Assembly: GCF_016901035.1 (NCBI RefSeq)
Contig: NZ_JAFEUF010000002.1
Coordinates: 1-64,000, forward strand
Reading direction: 5' to 3'
Origin: Streptomyces durocortorensis
GTDB taxonomy: Bacteria; Actinomycetota; Actinomycetes; Streptomycetales; Streptomycetaceae
DNA: 64,000 bases
Both the position numbers and the translations under genes were made by a program. A model generated the notes under the pieces. That model saw only the letters and a list, made by a program, of their open reading frames with translations, was not told where the DNA came from and ran no database searches. Positions within the stretch are counted from its first letter, which is position 1. Every line of letters begins with the position of its first letter. Shown in pieces: positions 53,719 to 62,292 of this stretch.

Positions 53719-54048
53719 GTGGCCGAGCTGACGAATGCCCTGAGCATGAGCCCTGCCTCGGTCACCGAACTGAAAGGTACCGAGACGTTGGACGGGGCCA
53801 TGATTCTCGCCATCCTCGCCGTCTTCGGCGTGTTGTCGATCATGCTGTACGCCCTCAAGGGCTTCCTCGATCAGCTGCCCGAATTCTTCGCGTCGCTCCG
53901 ACGCGCGTGGGAAGCGTGGCAGGAGTTGAAGCGGGCCCGGCGGAAGGCCCGCGAGCTGGAGGCAGCCCAAAGGGAGGCAGCTCGGCGCAGAGCTGCCAGG
54001 CGAGAGACAGCAGAGCAGCAGGGATCGCAGTCCCAGCCCGCTGCATAG
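53719..54048 (+). CDS. small membrane protein, KGFLDQ family with basic tail
   Basis: Up to 109 residues. The membrane helix ILAILAVFGVLSIMLYALKG is followed by FLDQLPEFF, matching the protein at 53088-53282. The tail is a long Arg/Glu/Ala-rich helix (ELKRARRKARELEAAQREAARR). The start is uncertain: GTG at 53719, ATG at 53746 or TTG at 53788 (with AAAGG upstream, and aligning best with the paralogue). Confidence 0.65.
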   Translation: MAELTNALSMSPASVTELKGTETLDGAMILAILAVFGVLSIMLYALKGFLDQLPEFFASLRRAWEAWQELKRARRKARELEAAQREAARRRAARRETAEQQGSQSQPAA

Positions 54049-54123
54049 GTCGTCCCGGCCTCCGGTGGCACCACGGAGCGCACGAGACCCCGCCACGGCC
54101 TCCCAGGCCCGGCGGGCACGCGA

Positions 54124-54153
54124 GAGGCCCCCGGAGATATCTCCGGGGGCCTC
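54124..54153. terminator. perfect 30-bp palindromic terminator at element end
   Basis: GAGGCCCCCGGAGAT is followed directly by its reverse complement. It lies between the last element gene and the tail shared by the interrupted dprA, and can stop transcription from both sides. Confidence 0.8.
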
Positions 54154-54174
54154 GTGCTGTGTGAGGGGGTGACG

Positions 54175-55332
54175 CTACGCCGCGATGGCCACCCGGAAGC
54201 GGATCGGAGCCAGAGCGGCACCCCCGGGAAGAGGTGTGGGCACCCCCATCGAGTAGCGGCCCAACCGTTGCGCCTGACGGGCGGTGACCAGCGAACCGCT
54301 GCGGTATTGGGCCTCGACCACCACCGTCCCCCTGGTCAGCGCGGCGATGACGCGGTTGCGCAGGATGAACCGGCTGCGGGTGGGGTGGGCGGACGGTGGC
54401 AACTCGGCCACGATGAGACCCTGTTGGGCCATCCGCCCGAGCAGCTCGGCGTGCCCGCGCGGGTAGGCGACGTCGACGCCGCAGGCCAGTACCGCCGTGG
54501 TGGCCCCGCCCGCGGCCAACGCGCCGCGGTGGGCGGCCCCGTCGACCCCGAACGCCGCCCCCGACACCACCACCCAGCCGCGCTCCGCGAGCCCGGAGCC
54601 GAGAGTTGCCGCCATGTGCGCCCCGTACGGAGTGCAGGCCCTCGCGCCGACGACCGCGACCGAGCGCAGGGACCACAGCCGCAGGTCCGGCCGCCCCCGC
54701 ACCCAGAGACCGACGGGCCGCGCGTCGCCCAGGTCGTCCAGCTGGCTCGGCCACTCCCGGTCCCCCGGGCAGACGAAGCGCCCGCCCACCGCGGCGACCG
54801 CGACCAGATCACGCCCCGGCTCCGCGACGGCCGCACGCAGCCGGTAGCCCCCGAGTCGTGCGGCGGTCATCCCCGGCAGCGTCTCGGCGGAACCGTCCTC
54901 GACGGTGAGCCGCCGCAACAGCTCGACCGGGCCGGTGAGCCGGAGCCAGCGCCCGGCACGCTCGTCCCCCGGCTCCAGCACCCGCGTCAACGCGGCCCTG
55001 GCCACCCGCTCCGCCTCCTGGACCGGATCCGGAGCCCGTCCCAGGTCCGGGGGCCGTTCCAGGTCCGGAACCCGTCCCAGGTCCGGGGCCGGTTCCAGGT
55101 CTTGGGCCCGTTCCAGGTCCAGGTCAAGGTCCCGCCTGTCGCAGTCGCCACCCCGGCCCCGCCCGCGCTCCCGGTCCAAGCCGTGCTCCCGGTGTGGGCC
55201 GTGCTCCCGGTCCCGCTCGTGCTCCCGGTCCGGGCCGTACTCCGGGCCTTGGCCGTGCTTTCGGTCCGAGCCGTGCGCTCGCTCCGGGCCGTGCTCCCTG
55301 TTCCGCCCGCGCTCCCCCGTCAGCCCGGTCAC
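54175..55332 (-). CDS. dprA: DprA N-terminal part, C-terminus replaced by integrase tail
   Basis: A 385-residue truncated DNA-processing protein A. GTG at 55332 overlaps the comM stop (GTGA). Residues 1-130 are a charged, repetitive extension (REHGPDREHERDREHG). Residues 150-364 hold the Rossmann-like DprA fold: SVAVVGARACTPYG, VSGAAFGVDGAAHRGAL, LACGVDVAYPRGHAELL, RNRVIAALTRGTVVVEA, SGSLVTARQAQRLGR. After the proline at attR (54240), DprA sequence stops and 20 element-encoded residues (TPLPGGAALAPIRFRVAIAA) follow. The lost C-terminus is fused to the integrase. Intact DprA loads RecA on single-stranded DNA. Confidence 0.88.
   Translation of the reverse strand: MTGLTGERGRNREHGPERAHGSDRKHGQGPEYGPDREHERDREHGPHREHGLDRERGRGRGGDCDRRDLDLDLERAQDLEPAPDLGRVPDLERPPDLGRAPDPVQEAERVARAALTRVLEPGDERAGRWLRLTGPVELLRRLTVEDGSAETLPGMTAARLGGYRLRAAVAEPGRDLVAVAAVGGRFVCPGDREWPSQLDDLGDARPVGLWVRGRPDLRLWSLRSVAVVGARACTPYGAHMAATLGSGLAERGWVVVSGAAFGVDGAAHRGALAAGGATTAVLACGVDVAYPRGHAELLGRMAQQGLIVAELPPSAHPTRSRFILRNRVIAALTRGTVVVEAQYRSGSLVTARQAQRLGRYSMGVPTPLPGGAALAPIRFRVAIAA
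54239..54240. other. attR core (dprA 5' part / element)
   Basis: The junction lies in the proline codon of YSMGVP|TPLPGG. The codon phase is identical to that at attL. Joining the DprA side to the attL DprA side restores MGVPGPATSGLSAG, the normal family sequence. The predicted attP has AGGT...ACCT symmetry around GG. Confidence 0.8.
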
Positions 55333-56951
55333 CGCTCCCCCACCCCCATCGGCACCCCGCGCTGAATGCCCGTCCGCAGCTCCAGGGCGACCGCCACGTC
55401 CGAGGCGTCCGGGCGATCGGCGCCCCGTAGGTCCGCCACGGTCCACGCGACCCGCAGCACCCGGTCCAGGCCCCGGGCCGTGAGGATTCCGCGTTCCAGG
55501 TCCCGCTCCGCCGCCGCCAGCGCCCCCGGGGCCGCGAGCAGCCGGGTCCGTAGTTCATGGCCCGGCACCTCGCTGTTCGTGGCCCACGGGGTGCCGGCCA
55601 GCCGTTCCGCCGCCCGGGCCCTGGCGGCCCGCACCCGTGCGGCGACGACGGCCGTCGACTCGCCCCGGCCGCCCTGCCCCAGCAGGTCCGCGCGGTCGAC
55701 CGGCTGGACCTCGACCCGCAGGTCCACCCGGTCGAGCAGCGGCCCGGACAGGCGCGCCTGGTAGCGGCGGACCACCGAGGGCGGGCACTCGCAGCCCGCG
55801 CCGGTGAGGGTGTGGCGCCCGCAGGGGCAGGGATTGGCCGCCAGCACCATCAGGAAACGGGCAGGCAGCCGCACCACCCCCGCCGCCCGGGCGACCACCA
55901 CGTGTCCGGACTCCAGGGGCTGGCGCAGCGCGTCCAGCGCCTTGCCAGAGAATTCGGGGGCCTCGTCCAGGAAGAGCACCCCCCGGTGGGCCAGGGACAC
56001 CGCCCCGGGCCTCGGCATCCCGTTGCCTCCGCCCACAAGGGACTGCATGGTCGCCGAGTGGTGCGGGGCGCAGTAGGGCGCCCGGGAGACGAGCGGTTCA
56101 CCCGGGGGGAGGATGCCCGCCACGGAGTGGACCGCCGTCACTTCGAGGGATTCCTGCCGGGTCAGCGGCGGCAGGACGGCCGACAGCCGTTCGGCCAGCA
56201 TGGTCTTGCCCGCCCCCGGTGGGCCGGTGAACAGCAGATGGTGTCCGCCGGCCGCGGCCACCTCCAGGGCCTGGCGCGGTCGCGGCTGCCCCGCGACGTC
56301 CGCCAGGTCCGGCCGGTGTCCGTCGCCCCGCGCGGCAGCCGGCGCCAGTCCCGTACCGAGGCCGGAGCCGGGGATCATGAGCCCGGCCAGCATGGCGTCG
56401 GGCCGCCCCTGGCCGTCGACGGGCTCGTCGGGCACCGGTTCGTCGCACAGGACGGCGATGAGCTGGCGCAGGCTCCGGACGCCGAGAACAGAAACCCCCG
56501 GCACCAGGGCCGCCTCCCCGGCCGTCTGCTCGGGGACGACCACCTGTTCGTACCCCGCTTCGGCGGCCGCGAGGACGGCGGGCAGCACGCCCCGCACGGG
56601 ACGGACCCGGCCGTCCAGGCCCAGCTCGCCGATCATCACAACATCGGCGATCGCGGCGGGGTCGATCCGCTCCGCCGCACCGAGCACCGCGCTGGCCACG
56701 GCCAGATCGAAACCCGAACCGCTCTTCGGGACCGAGGCCGGGGAGAGCCCGACCGTGAGCTTCTTCTGCGGCCACTCGGCCCCGGAATTGACGACGGCCG
56801 CCCGCACCCGGTCCCGGCTCTCCACCAGGCTCTTGTCCGGCAGCCCGACCAGAGTGAAGGCCGCCACCCCGGGCTCCAGGTCCGCCTGGACCTCCACCAC
56901 CACACCCTCGACGCCGACCAGCGCCACGGAACACGCGCGTGCGAAGCCCAT
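55329..56951 (-). CDS. comM: ComM/YifB-family magnesium-chelatase-like AAA+ ATPase
   Basis: A 540-residue protein. The N-terminal ChlI-like domain (VEVQADLEPGVAAFTLVGLPDKSL) is followed by an AAA+ core with Walker A GPPGAGKTM and Walker B LFLDEAPEF, and a C-terminal Mg-chelatase domain. ComM is a helicase promoting branch migration during natural transformation, and the adjacency to dprA fits. Length is normal and the gene is intact. Confidence 0.92.
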   Translation of the reverse strand: MGFARACSVALVGVEGVVVEVQADLEPGVAAFTLVGLPDKSLVESRDRVRAAVVNSGAEWPQKKLTVGLSPASVPKSGSGFDLAVASAVLGAAERIDPAAIADVVMIGELGLDGRVRPVRGVLPAVLAAAEAGYEQVVVPEQTAGEAALVPGVSVLGVRSLRQLIAVLCDEPVPDEPVDGQGRPDAMLAGLMIPGSGLGTGLAPAAARGDGHRPDLADVAGQPRPRQALEVAAAGGHHLLFTGPPGAGKTMLAERLSAVLPPLTRQESLEVTAVHSVAGILPPGEPLVSRAPYCAPHHSATMQSLVGGGNGMPRPGAVSLAHRGVLFLDEAPEFSGKALDALRQPLESGHVVVARAAGVVRLPARFLMVLAANPCPCGRHTLTGAGCECPPSVVRRYQARLSGPLLDRVDLRVEVQPVDRADLLGQGGRGESTAVVAARVRAARARAAERLAGTPWATNSEVPGHELRTRLLAAPGALAAAERDLERGILTARGLDRVLRVAWTVADLRGADRPDASDVAVALELRTGIQRGVPMGVGER

Positions 56952-57310
56952 CAGGACACCCCCCTGGCGTGCTCCGTGACCGGGGCTCCGCGTCGGGGCA
57001 CGATCACCCCGATCAGGTCGATACGGACCCCGCCGGGCGGTGACCCGCCGTTCCGGTCGAGCCAGATCTCGGCGAGCCGTCGCAGCCGGTCGGCCTTGAC
57101 CGGGCCGACCGCCGCCATGGGGTGTTCAAAAGCGTCGGATCTGCGCGTCTTCACTTCGCAGAAGACCAAGGCGTCGCCGTCCCTGGCCACGATGTCGATC
57201 TCTCCGGCGCGACAGCGCCAGTTGCGCTCGACCACCGTCATCCCGGCTTCGCCCAGCAGCCGCGCCGCCAGATCCTCGCCGTACCGCCCGAGTGCCCCCC
57301 GTGCGTTCAT
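56951..57310 (-). CDS. yraN: YraN/UPF0102 endonuclease-like protein
   Basis: A 119-residue protein of the UPF0102 family with a Holliday-junction-resolvase-like fold. [29 protein letters not shown] has the nuclease-type [11 protein letters not shown] motif. ATG at 57310; stop overlaps comM start region by one base. Unproven activity in the family. Confidence 0.9.
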   Translation of the reverse strand: MNARGALGRYGEDLAARLLGEAGMTVVERNWRCRAGEIDIVARDGDALVFCEVKTRRSDAFEHPMAAVGPVKADRLRRLAEIWLDRNGGSPPGGVRIDLIGVIVPRRGAPVTEHARGVS

Positions 57311-57441
57311 ATCGGCACCACCTCCGGCACCGACTGTGACCCGGCCCGCCGAAAGATGTGGATCTTGGTGGACAACTCCGCGGATGTGGAAAACCCGGCC
57401 ACCCACACGGGTGACCGGGCTGCTCACTGCAACGCGCGGGG

Positions 57442-57750
57442 TCAGCCCCCCGGAAGTTCCAGATCGCTCTTGTTGAGCTCTTCGATGTTGACGTCCTTGA
57501 AGGTCAGCACGCGGACCTGCTTGACGAACCTCGCAGGCCGGTACATGTCCCAGACCCAGGCGTCCGCCATGGACACCTCGAAGAAAACCTCACCCTGGAC
57601 GGAGTGCACCTGCATCTCGTAGTCGTTGGTGAGGTAGAAGCGCCGTTCGGTCTCGATCACATATTTGAACAGACCGACGACATCGCGGTACTCCCGGTAG
57701 AGCTTCAGCTCCATCTCGGTCTCGTACTTCTCGAGGTCCTCGGCGCTCAT
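57442..57750 (-). CDS. DUF2469 family protein
   Basis: A 102-residue actinobacterial protein starting [20 protein letters not shown]. Sequence is almost invariant across the phylum, but its role is unknown. Located 131 bp upstream of yraN in the typical order. ATG chosen over a longer frame because the extra residues are unlike the family. Confidence 0.9.
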   Translation of the reverse strand: MSAEDLEKYETEMELKLYREYRDVVGLFKYVIETERRFYLTNDYEMQVHSVQGEVFFEVSMADAWVWDMYRPARFVKQVRVLTFKDVNIEELNKSDLELPGG

Positions 57751-57814
57751 GGCATGTTTCCCCTTCAGCCGTGCGTGCCCCCATTGTGCGTCAGCCTCCG
57801 GCGCCCCTGAACGA

Positions 57815-58303
57815 TTAGACGATTTCGGGGGCCAGAACCAGCGGATCACGCGGGGGGCCCTCGTCGAGGAGCGTGCGCAGCAGCTCGGCGAGTCTGGTCG
57901 GGTACACCGTCTCACGCGTCGCGAGCAGTTCGGCGGAAGTCCACCACCTCAGACCGGCGACGCTGCGCAGTTCCAGGTCGGTGAGGCCCTGCGGGGCCGT
58001 CGCGGTCCGCGTCGTACGGGCCAGGTAGTACCACTCGTCCTGGTCCCAGCGGCGTCCGTCGAAGGGGAAGGAACACATCCGGGTCCAGAGCAGCGGGCCC
58101 AGCTCGATCTCCGTGATCCCGGTCTCCTCGGCGAGCTCGCGGCGGGCCGCCTGCTCCCGGGTCTCGTCGCCCTCCAGGCCGCCGCCCGGGGTGAACCACC
58201 AGGTGTCGGCGGGGTCGTCCGGCTCATGGCCGTGCAGGAGCAGTACGCGGTCGTCGGGGTCCAGGAGGACCACGCGGGCGACCTTGCGGGCCACGGCGGT
58301 CAC
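57815..58303 (-). CDS. NUDIX hydrolase
   Basis: A 162-residue protein with the complete NUDIX box GGLEGDETREQAARRELAEE, then TGI. GTG start overlaps the sipZ stop (GTGA). It hydrolyses a nucleoside diphosphate linked to another group; substrate unknown. Same operon as sipZ, as in S. lividans from memory. Confidence 0.9.
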   Translation of the reverse strand: MTAVARKVARVVLLDPDDRVLLLHGHEPDDPADTWWFTPGGGLEGDETREQAARRELAEETGITEIELGPLLWTRMCSFPFDGRRWDQDEWYYLARTTRTATAPQGLTDLELRSVAGLRWWTSAELLATRETVYPTRLAELLRTLLDEGPPRDPLVLAPEIV

Positions 58304-59055
58304 CGGGCCGCTCCGGTCGTCGTCCCGCGACGGCCCAGGCGCGCCGCCACGGGCCCGTACACCGCCCCGAAGAGGATCAGCGCCACCCCCACCAGGATCG
58401 CTCCCAGCTGGAGCGGAAGGGGGCCTGCGGCGGACACCCCGCCGGGCAGCGCGGCGAACGAGGCCGGGCGGCCGATCATGCCGTCCATCGGCCAGGCCAC
58501 CGCGTCCACCCGGGCCTGCACGGCGCTCAGCGGTACGGAGCCCTCGCCGGCGTCCTGGAGGTGGACCCGGGAGTCCAGGGAGGTGGCCCGTTCGTCGCCG
58601 AGCAGGAAGATCTGGCCCCGGGGCACGGTGGCGGAGAAGTCCTGGGGCGAGGCGGACGCCTTCCCGCCCGCGGCGGCCGAGCCGCGGTCGAGGTACGGCT
58701 CGTCGACGGGGGTTCCGTTGACGGTGAGCCGGCCCTCCCGGTCGCAACAGGCGACCTTGTCGCCGCCGACCCCGACGACCCGCTTCACCATCGGTGTGGC
58801 GCCCCAGACCTGGTCGGTGAAGACCACCACGTCACCGCGCCGGACGTCGGCGCCGTCTATCCGCTCGGCGAGCACCCGGTCGCCGGGGCTCACCGTGGGT
58901 GACATGGAGTCGGTCGGGATCGTGTACGGCTGGTAGACCACCGCCGCCCAGGCGAAACCGCCGAGGAAGAGCACACAGCCGACGGCCACGGCGAGGCCCG
59001 ACACCATGGCGCCGAGCCGGCCGCGGCCGTCTTCCCTGCTTCCTGTACCGCTCAT
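58300..59055 (-). CDS. sipZ: type I signal peptidase (SipZ position)
   Basis: A 251-residue membrane protease that removes signal peptides. The catalytic serine is in PTDSMSPTVSPGDRV and the general-base lysine in MVKRVVGVGGDKV; the GD-ER block (FLLGDERATSLDSR) replaces the usual GDNR. N-terminal helix about 20-40 and a C-terminal helix about 220-240. Fourth of four in tandem. Confidence 0.88.
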   Translation of the reverse strand: MSGTGSREDGRGRLGAMVSGLAVAVGCVLFLGGFAWAAVVYQPYTIPTDSMSPTVSPGDRVLAERIDGADVRRGDVVVFTDQVWGATPMVKRVVGVGGDKVACCDREGRLTVNGTPVDEPYLDRGSAAAGGKASASPQDFSATVPRGQIFLLGDERATSLDSRVHLQDAGEGSVPLSAVQARVDAVAWPMDGMIGRPASFAALPGGVSAAGPLPLQLGAILVGVALILFGAVYGPVAARLGRRGTTTGAAR

Positions 59056-59105
59056 CCCAGCGCTCCCCCGTCGGAGATCGACAATCGCTGATCCGAGTCG
59101 GCACC

Positions 59106-60017
59106 CTACCCGGCGGTACGCCCGGCGGTCAGCCTCCGGCGGCGCCACAACACGAGGGGCACCGCTCCGGCTACGCCCAGTGCCGCCGGCGCCATCGCGG
59201 CGGCCGCGTTCAGACCGGGCTGGTCGAAGGTGTCGGGGACCGGAAGGGTCGCCCAGCGGCCCAGCGGCCAGGCGACGACGATCGCGCGGCCGACGACCTC
59301 GTCGTTGGAGACCGTGCCCTGCCCCGGGAGCTCCTGGTGGTAGCGCGAGTCCAGGGAGTTCTGCCGGTGGTCGCCCATGACGAAGATCCGGCCCTCGGGC
59401 ACCTTGATCGGGCCGAAGGGCTTGTCGTTGCACGGGGTGTTCCCGGGGAAGATGAACGACTTCTCGTCCAGGCTCTTCCCGTTGACCGTGACCGGCCCGT
59501 TCTCCTTGCACTCCACGGTGTCGCCGCCGACCGCGATGACCCGCTTGATCAGGTCCTTCTCCTCGGAGGACGGCATCAGGCCGATGAAGCTCAGGAACTT
59601 CTGCACCGCGTTGGGCTCCGGCGTCACGGTGTCCTCCAGCCAGCCGCCCGGGTCGTGGAAGACCACGACCTCGCCGCGCTCCGGCTCCGAACCGAACCAC
59701 GGGGTCAGCTTGTCGACCAGCACCCGGTCGCCCCGCTGCAGGGTGTTCTGCATGGAGTCCGAGGGGATCGAGAACGCCTGGACCAGGAACGTCTTGATCA
59801 GCAGCGCCAGGATCAGGGCGATACCGACGAGCAGCGGCAGCTCCACCCAGAAAGATCGCTGCTTCTTGCCCTTCGGGGGCGTGCCACCGCCCGCGGCGTC
59901 GCCCTCATTCTCCGGCGGGACCGCCGCCCCGCCCGCGGGAGACTCGTCGCGCTCCGGCCGGTCCTCGGGTTCGTCGTGTCCGGATCGTGCGCCGACCGCC
60001 AAATCCCCCACATCCAC
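59106..60017 (-). CDS. sipY: type I signal peptidase (SipY position)
   Basis: A 303-residue signal peptidase. A 50-residue Pro/Gly/Glu-rich cytoplasmic segment precedes the anchor helix. Active-site serine in IPSDSMQNTLQRGDRV, lysine in LIKRVIAVGGDTV, and FVMGDHRQNSLDSR. A second C-terminal helix (about 275-293) ends RRRRL. GTG start within the 3' end of sipX (113-bp overlap). Confidence 0.9.
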   Translation of the reverse strand: MDVGDLAVGARSGHDEPEDRPERDESPAGGAAVPPENEGDAAGGGTPPKGKKQRSFWVELPLLVGIALILALLIKTFLVQAFSIPSDSMQNTLQRGDRVLVDKLTPWFGSEPERGEVVVFHDPGGWLEDTVTPEPNAVQKFLSFIGLMPSSEEKDLIKRVIAVGGDTVECKENGPVTVNGKSLDEKSFIFPGNTPCNDKPFGPIKVPEGRIFVMGDHRQNSLDSRYHQELPGQGTVSNDEVVGRAIVVAWPLGRWATLPVPDTFDQPGLNAAAAMAPAALGVAGAVPLVLWRRRRLTAGRTAG

Positions 60018-60981
60018 TCCTCAGTACGTGCCACTGCCCACGCCCCATCAGACGCAGGCCCACCACTCCCATAACGAGCGGGAGTTCCGCAGGGGTCGGG
60101 AGCCGGACCATTCCATCGCGATCCGGAGGTGCCACACTATTCGACGGGGCCGGAGCAGCTGCGTCCGATGTGCGCGAGTCCGGGACGGCGGTGAAGGCGT
60201 CCCGCTCCTCCAGGGTGCTCCAGTGGCCGAACGGCCAGGCGATCACGACGGCCCGCCCCACGACCTCCTCCTCGGAGACCGTGCCCCGGTCGGGTTCGTC
60301 GAGGTGGAAGCGGGAGTCGGCGGAGTCGGACCGGTGGTCCCCCATCACGAAGAGCCGCCCCTCGGGGACCTTCACCTCGAACGAGATGGTCGAGGGCCGG
60401 TCGTCGGGGTGGAGGTACGTCTCGGCGAGCGGTACGCCGTTGACGGTGACCCGGCCGTCCTCGCCGCAGCACTTCACGGTGTCGCCGCCCACCGCGATGA
60501 CCCGCTTGATCAGGTCCTGCTCGTCGTCGGACGGCAGCAGCCCGATGAAGGTCAGCAGCTCGGTCGCCTGTTTCACCCCGACCGGTGGGTCCTTCTTCTG
60601 CCCGGGGCTCTCCTGCTGGAGCCAGCCGCCGGGGTCCTTGAAGACCACGACGTCGCCGCGCTCGGGCTTCGATCCGAACCACGGGGTCAGCTTGTCGACC
60701 AGCACCCGGTCGCCGATCCGGATGGTCTGTTCCATCGACCCGGACGGGATGACGAACGCCTGGACCAGGAACGTCTTCAGCACGAGCGCGATCAGCAGCG
60801 CCACGACGACGAGGACGGGTATCTCCTTCACCGCGGACCTGCGGCGCTTGCGCCGGACCTTCTTGGCGAGCTTGCGACGCTCCGCCCGGGTGGGCAGCGA
60901 GCGCGGCGCGGTCGGCCTGGTCCCGGTCGGCAGGGACGCGCGGGGGTCGGACGCGCCGCGCGGGCGTCCGCGGTTACCCAT
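59905..60981 (-). CDS. sipX: type I signal peptidase (SipX position)
   Basis: A 358-residue signal peptidase. Basic N-terminus (RKLAKKVRRKRRR) and one anchor helix; serine in IPSGSMEQTIRIGDRV; lysine in LIKRVIAVGGDTV; GDHRSDSADSR. The last 55 residues, mostly Gly/Arg, overlap sipY by 113 bp and lack family similarity. ATG at 60981 overlaps sipW by 8 bp. Confidence 0.88.
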   Translation of the reverse strand: MGNRGRPRGASDPRASLPTGTRPTAPRSLPTRAERRKLAKKVRRKRRRSAVKEIPVLVVVALLIALVLKTFLVQAFVIPSGSMEQTIRIGDRVLVDKLTPWFGSKPERGDVVVFKDPGGWLQQESPGQKKDPPVGVKQATELLTFIGLLPSDDEQDLIKRVIAVGGDTVKCCGEDGRVTVNGVPLAETYLHPDDRPSTISFEVKVPEGRLFVMGDHRSDSADSRFHLDEPDRGTVSEEEVVGRAVVIAWPFGHWSTLEERDAFTAVPDSRTSDAAAPAPSNSVAPPDRDGMVRLPTPAELPLVMGVVGLRLMGRGQWHVLRSGCGGFGGRRTIRTRRTRGPAGARRVSRGRGGGPAGE

Positions 60982-61744
60982 GCGCAGCGCCAGGCGCCCG
61001 TACGTCACCGAAGGCGCCGGTCCCGGTCAGCGAGCCGACCCGGGCGGGCGGCCAGCCCAGCCAGTCCACCCGGCCGGTCACCCGCTCGACGGGGACCATC
61101 CCGCCGCCGGGCGATCCGAGGTGGTCCCGGGAGTCGCTGGAGCGGCTGCGGTGGTCGCCCATCATCCACAGGGCGTCGGCGGACACCACGATGTCGAAGG
61201 GCACCCGGGAAGCGGTGTCACCGGGGTGGAGATACGGCTCGTCCACCACGGTCCCGTTGACCGCGAGCCTCCCCCGCGCGTCGCAGCAGACCACGCGGTC
61301 GCCGCCCACACCGACCACCCGCTTCACGAAGTCGGTGTCGGCGGGCTCCGCGAGCCCCAGGGAGGCCGCCGCCCCGCGCACCAGCCCGGCCAGGGGGTTC
61401 GCGTCGAGGTCCTCCCGTACGAATGATCCCGTGCCGTCGAAGACCACCACGTCGCCGCGCTCGGGCTCGGCGCCGAAACGGTACGCCAGCTTGTTCACCA
61501 GCACCCGGTCACCGACCTGCAGCGTGGGCTCCATCGAGCGGCTGGGGATCAGGAAGGGCTGGACCACGTAGGAGCTGAACAGCAGCAGCGCGACCGTGGC
61601 CAGGACCGCCCCGGTCAGCACCCGCCGCCAGGTCAGCACGGAGGCGACGCGGTCCCGCGTACGCGAAAAGCGCGACCCCTCCCCGGACCCCGCGTCGGGT
61701 TCCGAGGAGCGGTCGCGCTCCGAGTGCTGTGCTTGCGTGTCCAT
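60974..61744 (-). CDS. sipW: type I signal peptidase (SipW position)
   Basis: A 256-residue signal peptidase: charged N-terminus, anchor helix about 42-60, serine in IPSRSMEPTLQVGDRV, lysine in FVKRVVGVGGDRV, and MMGDHRSRSSDSRDHLG. First of the four tandem sip genes, 67 bp downstream of rplS. Confidence 0.9.
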   Translation of the reverse strand: MDTQAQHSERDRSSEPDAGSGEGSRFSRTRDRVASVLTWRRVLTGAVLATVALLLFSSYVVQPFLIPSRSMEPTLQVGDRVLVNKLAYRFGAEPERGDVVVFDGTGSFVREDLDANPLAGLVRGAAASLGLAEPADTDFVKRVVGVGGDRVVCCDARGRLAVNGTVVDEPYLHPGDTASRVPFDIVVSADALWMMGDHRSRSSDSRDHLGSPGGGMVPVERVTGRVDWLGWPPARVGSLTGTGAFGDVRAPGAAHG

Positions 61745-61810
61745 CGCGGCCGAAGCTTATCCGGCCACGCTGTGGACGGGTCACCCGCAGGGGGATGACC
61801 GGGCGACAGC

Positions 61811-62161
61811 TCAGTTGTCGCGCTTCTCCTTGATCTTCGCGGCCTTGCCGCGCAGCTCACGGAGGAAGTACAGCTTGGCGCGACGGACGTCACCGCGGGT
61901 GACGAGCTCGATCTTCTCGAAGATCGGGCTGTGCACCGGGAAGGTGCGCTCGACGCCGACGGAGAACGAGACCTTGCGGACCGTGAAGGTCTCGCTGACG
62001 CCCGCGCCCTGGCGGCGGATGACAACACCCTTGAACTGCTGGATACGGGAGCGGTTGCCCTCGATCACTCGCACGTGGACGTTGACGGTGTCACCGGGGC
62101 GGAACGCCGGGACGTCCGAACGGAGGGTGGCGGCATTGACGCCATCGAGCAGGGAAGCCAT
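61811..62161 (-). CDS. rplS: 50S ribosomal protein L19
   Basis: A 116-residue L19: [31 protein letters not shown] and [24 protein letters not shown] blocks. ATG at 62161 gives the exact family length. Between trmD and the signal peptidase genes. Confidence 0.96.
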   Translation of the reverse strand: MASLLDGVNAATLRSDVPAFRPGDTVNVHVRVIEGNRSRIQQFKGVVIRRQGAGVSETFTVRKVSFSVGVERTFPVHSPIFEKIELVTRGDVRRAKLYFLRELRGKAAKIKEKRDN

Positions 62162-62292
62162 GGTTTCTGCTTTCTTCGCCGATGCCACAGGTCATCGACG
62201 GGAATGTCGTTGAAGAGTTCGGAGTGCTGATCGCGTCGGGCGGACGTCTTTCCCCCTGTGGCAGGGGCGCACACCGGACGTACAGCAGCGGC

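Larger units (their letters stand above)
41333..54240. mobile_element. 12.9-kb integrative element inserted in dprA
   Basis: The two halves of one dprA gene flank this segment: the 3' part ends at 41333 and the 5' part begins at 54240. The integrase gene abuts one end. Cargo comprises XRE, GntR and other HTH regulators, a broken prim-pol replication gene, an iteron-like array and about ten small hypothetical proteins. No FtsK/Tra translocase, relaxase, capsid, large terminase or tail gene is visible. It thus resembles a satellite-like or reduced integrative element rather than a full prophage or conjugative AICE. Confidence 0.88.

Noticed and set aside
41333-54240. Classification as a conjugative AICE of the pSAM2/SLP1 type
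   Set aside because: Integrase is a large serine type, not tyrosine; no tRNA att site; no TraSA, RepSA or Spd proteins seen.
58300-61744. Four signal peptidases in a row as a novel expansion
   Set aside because: A tandem of four sip genes is established for Streptomyces.
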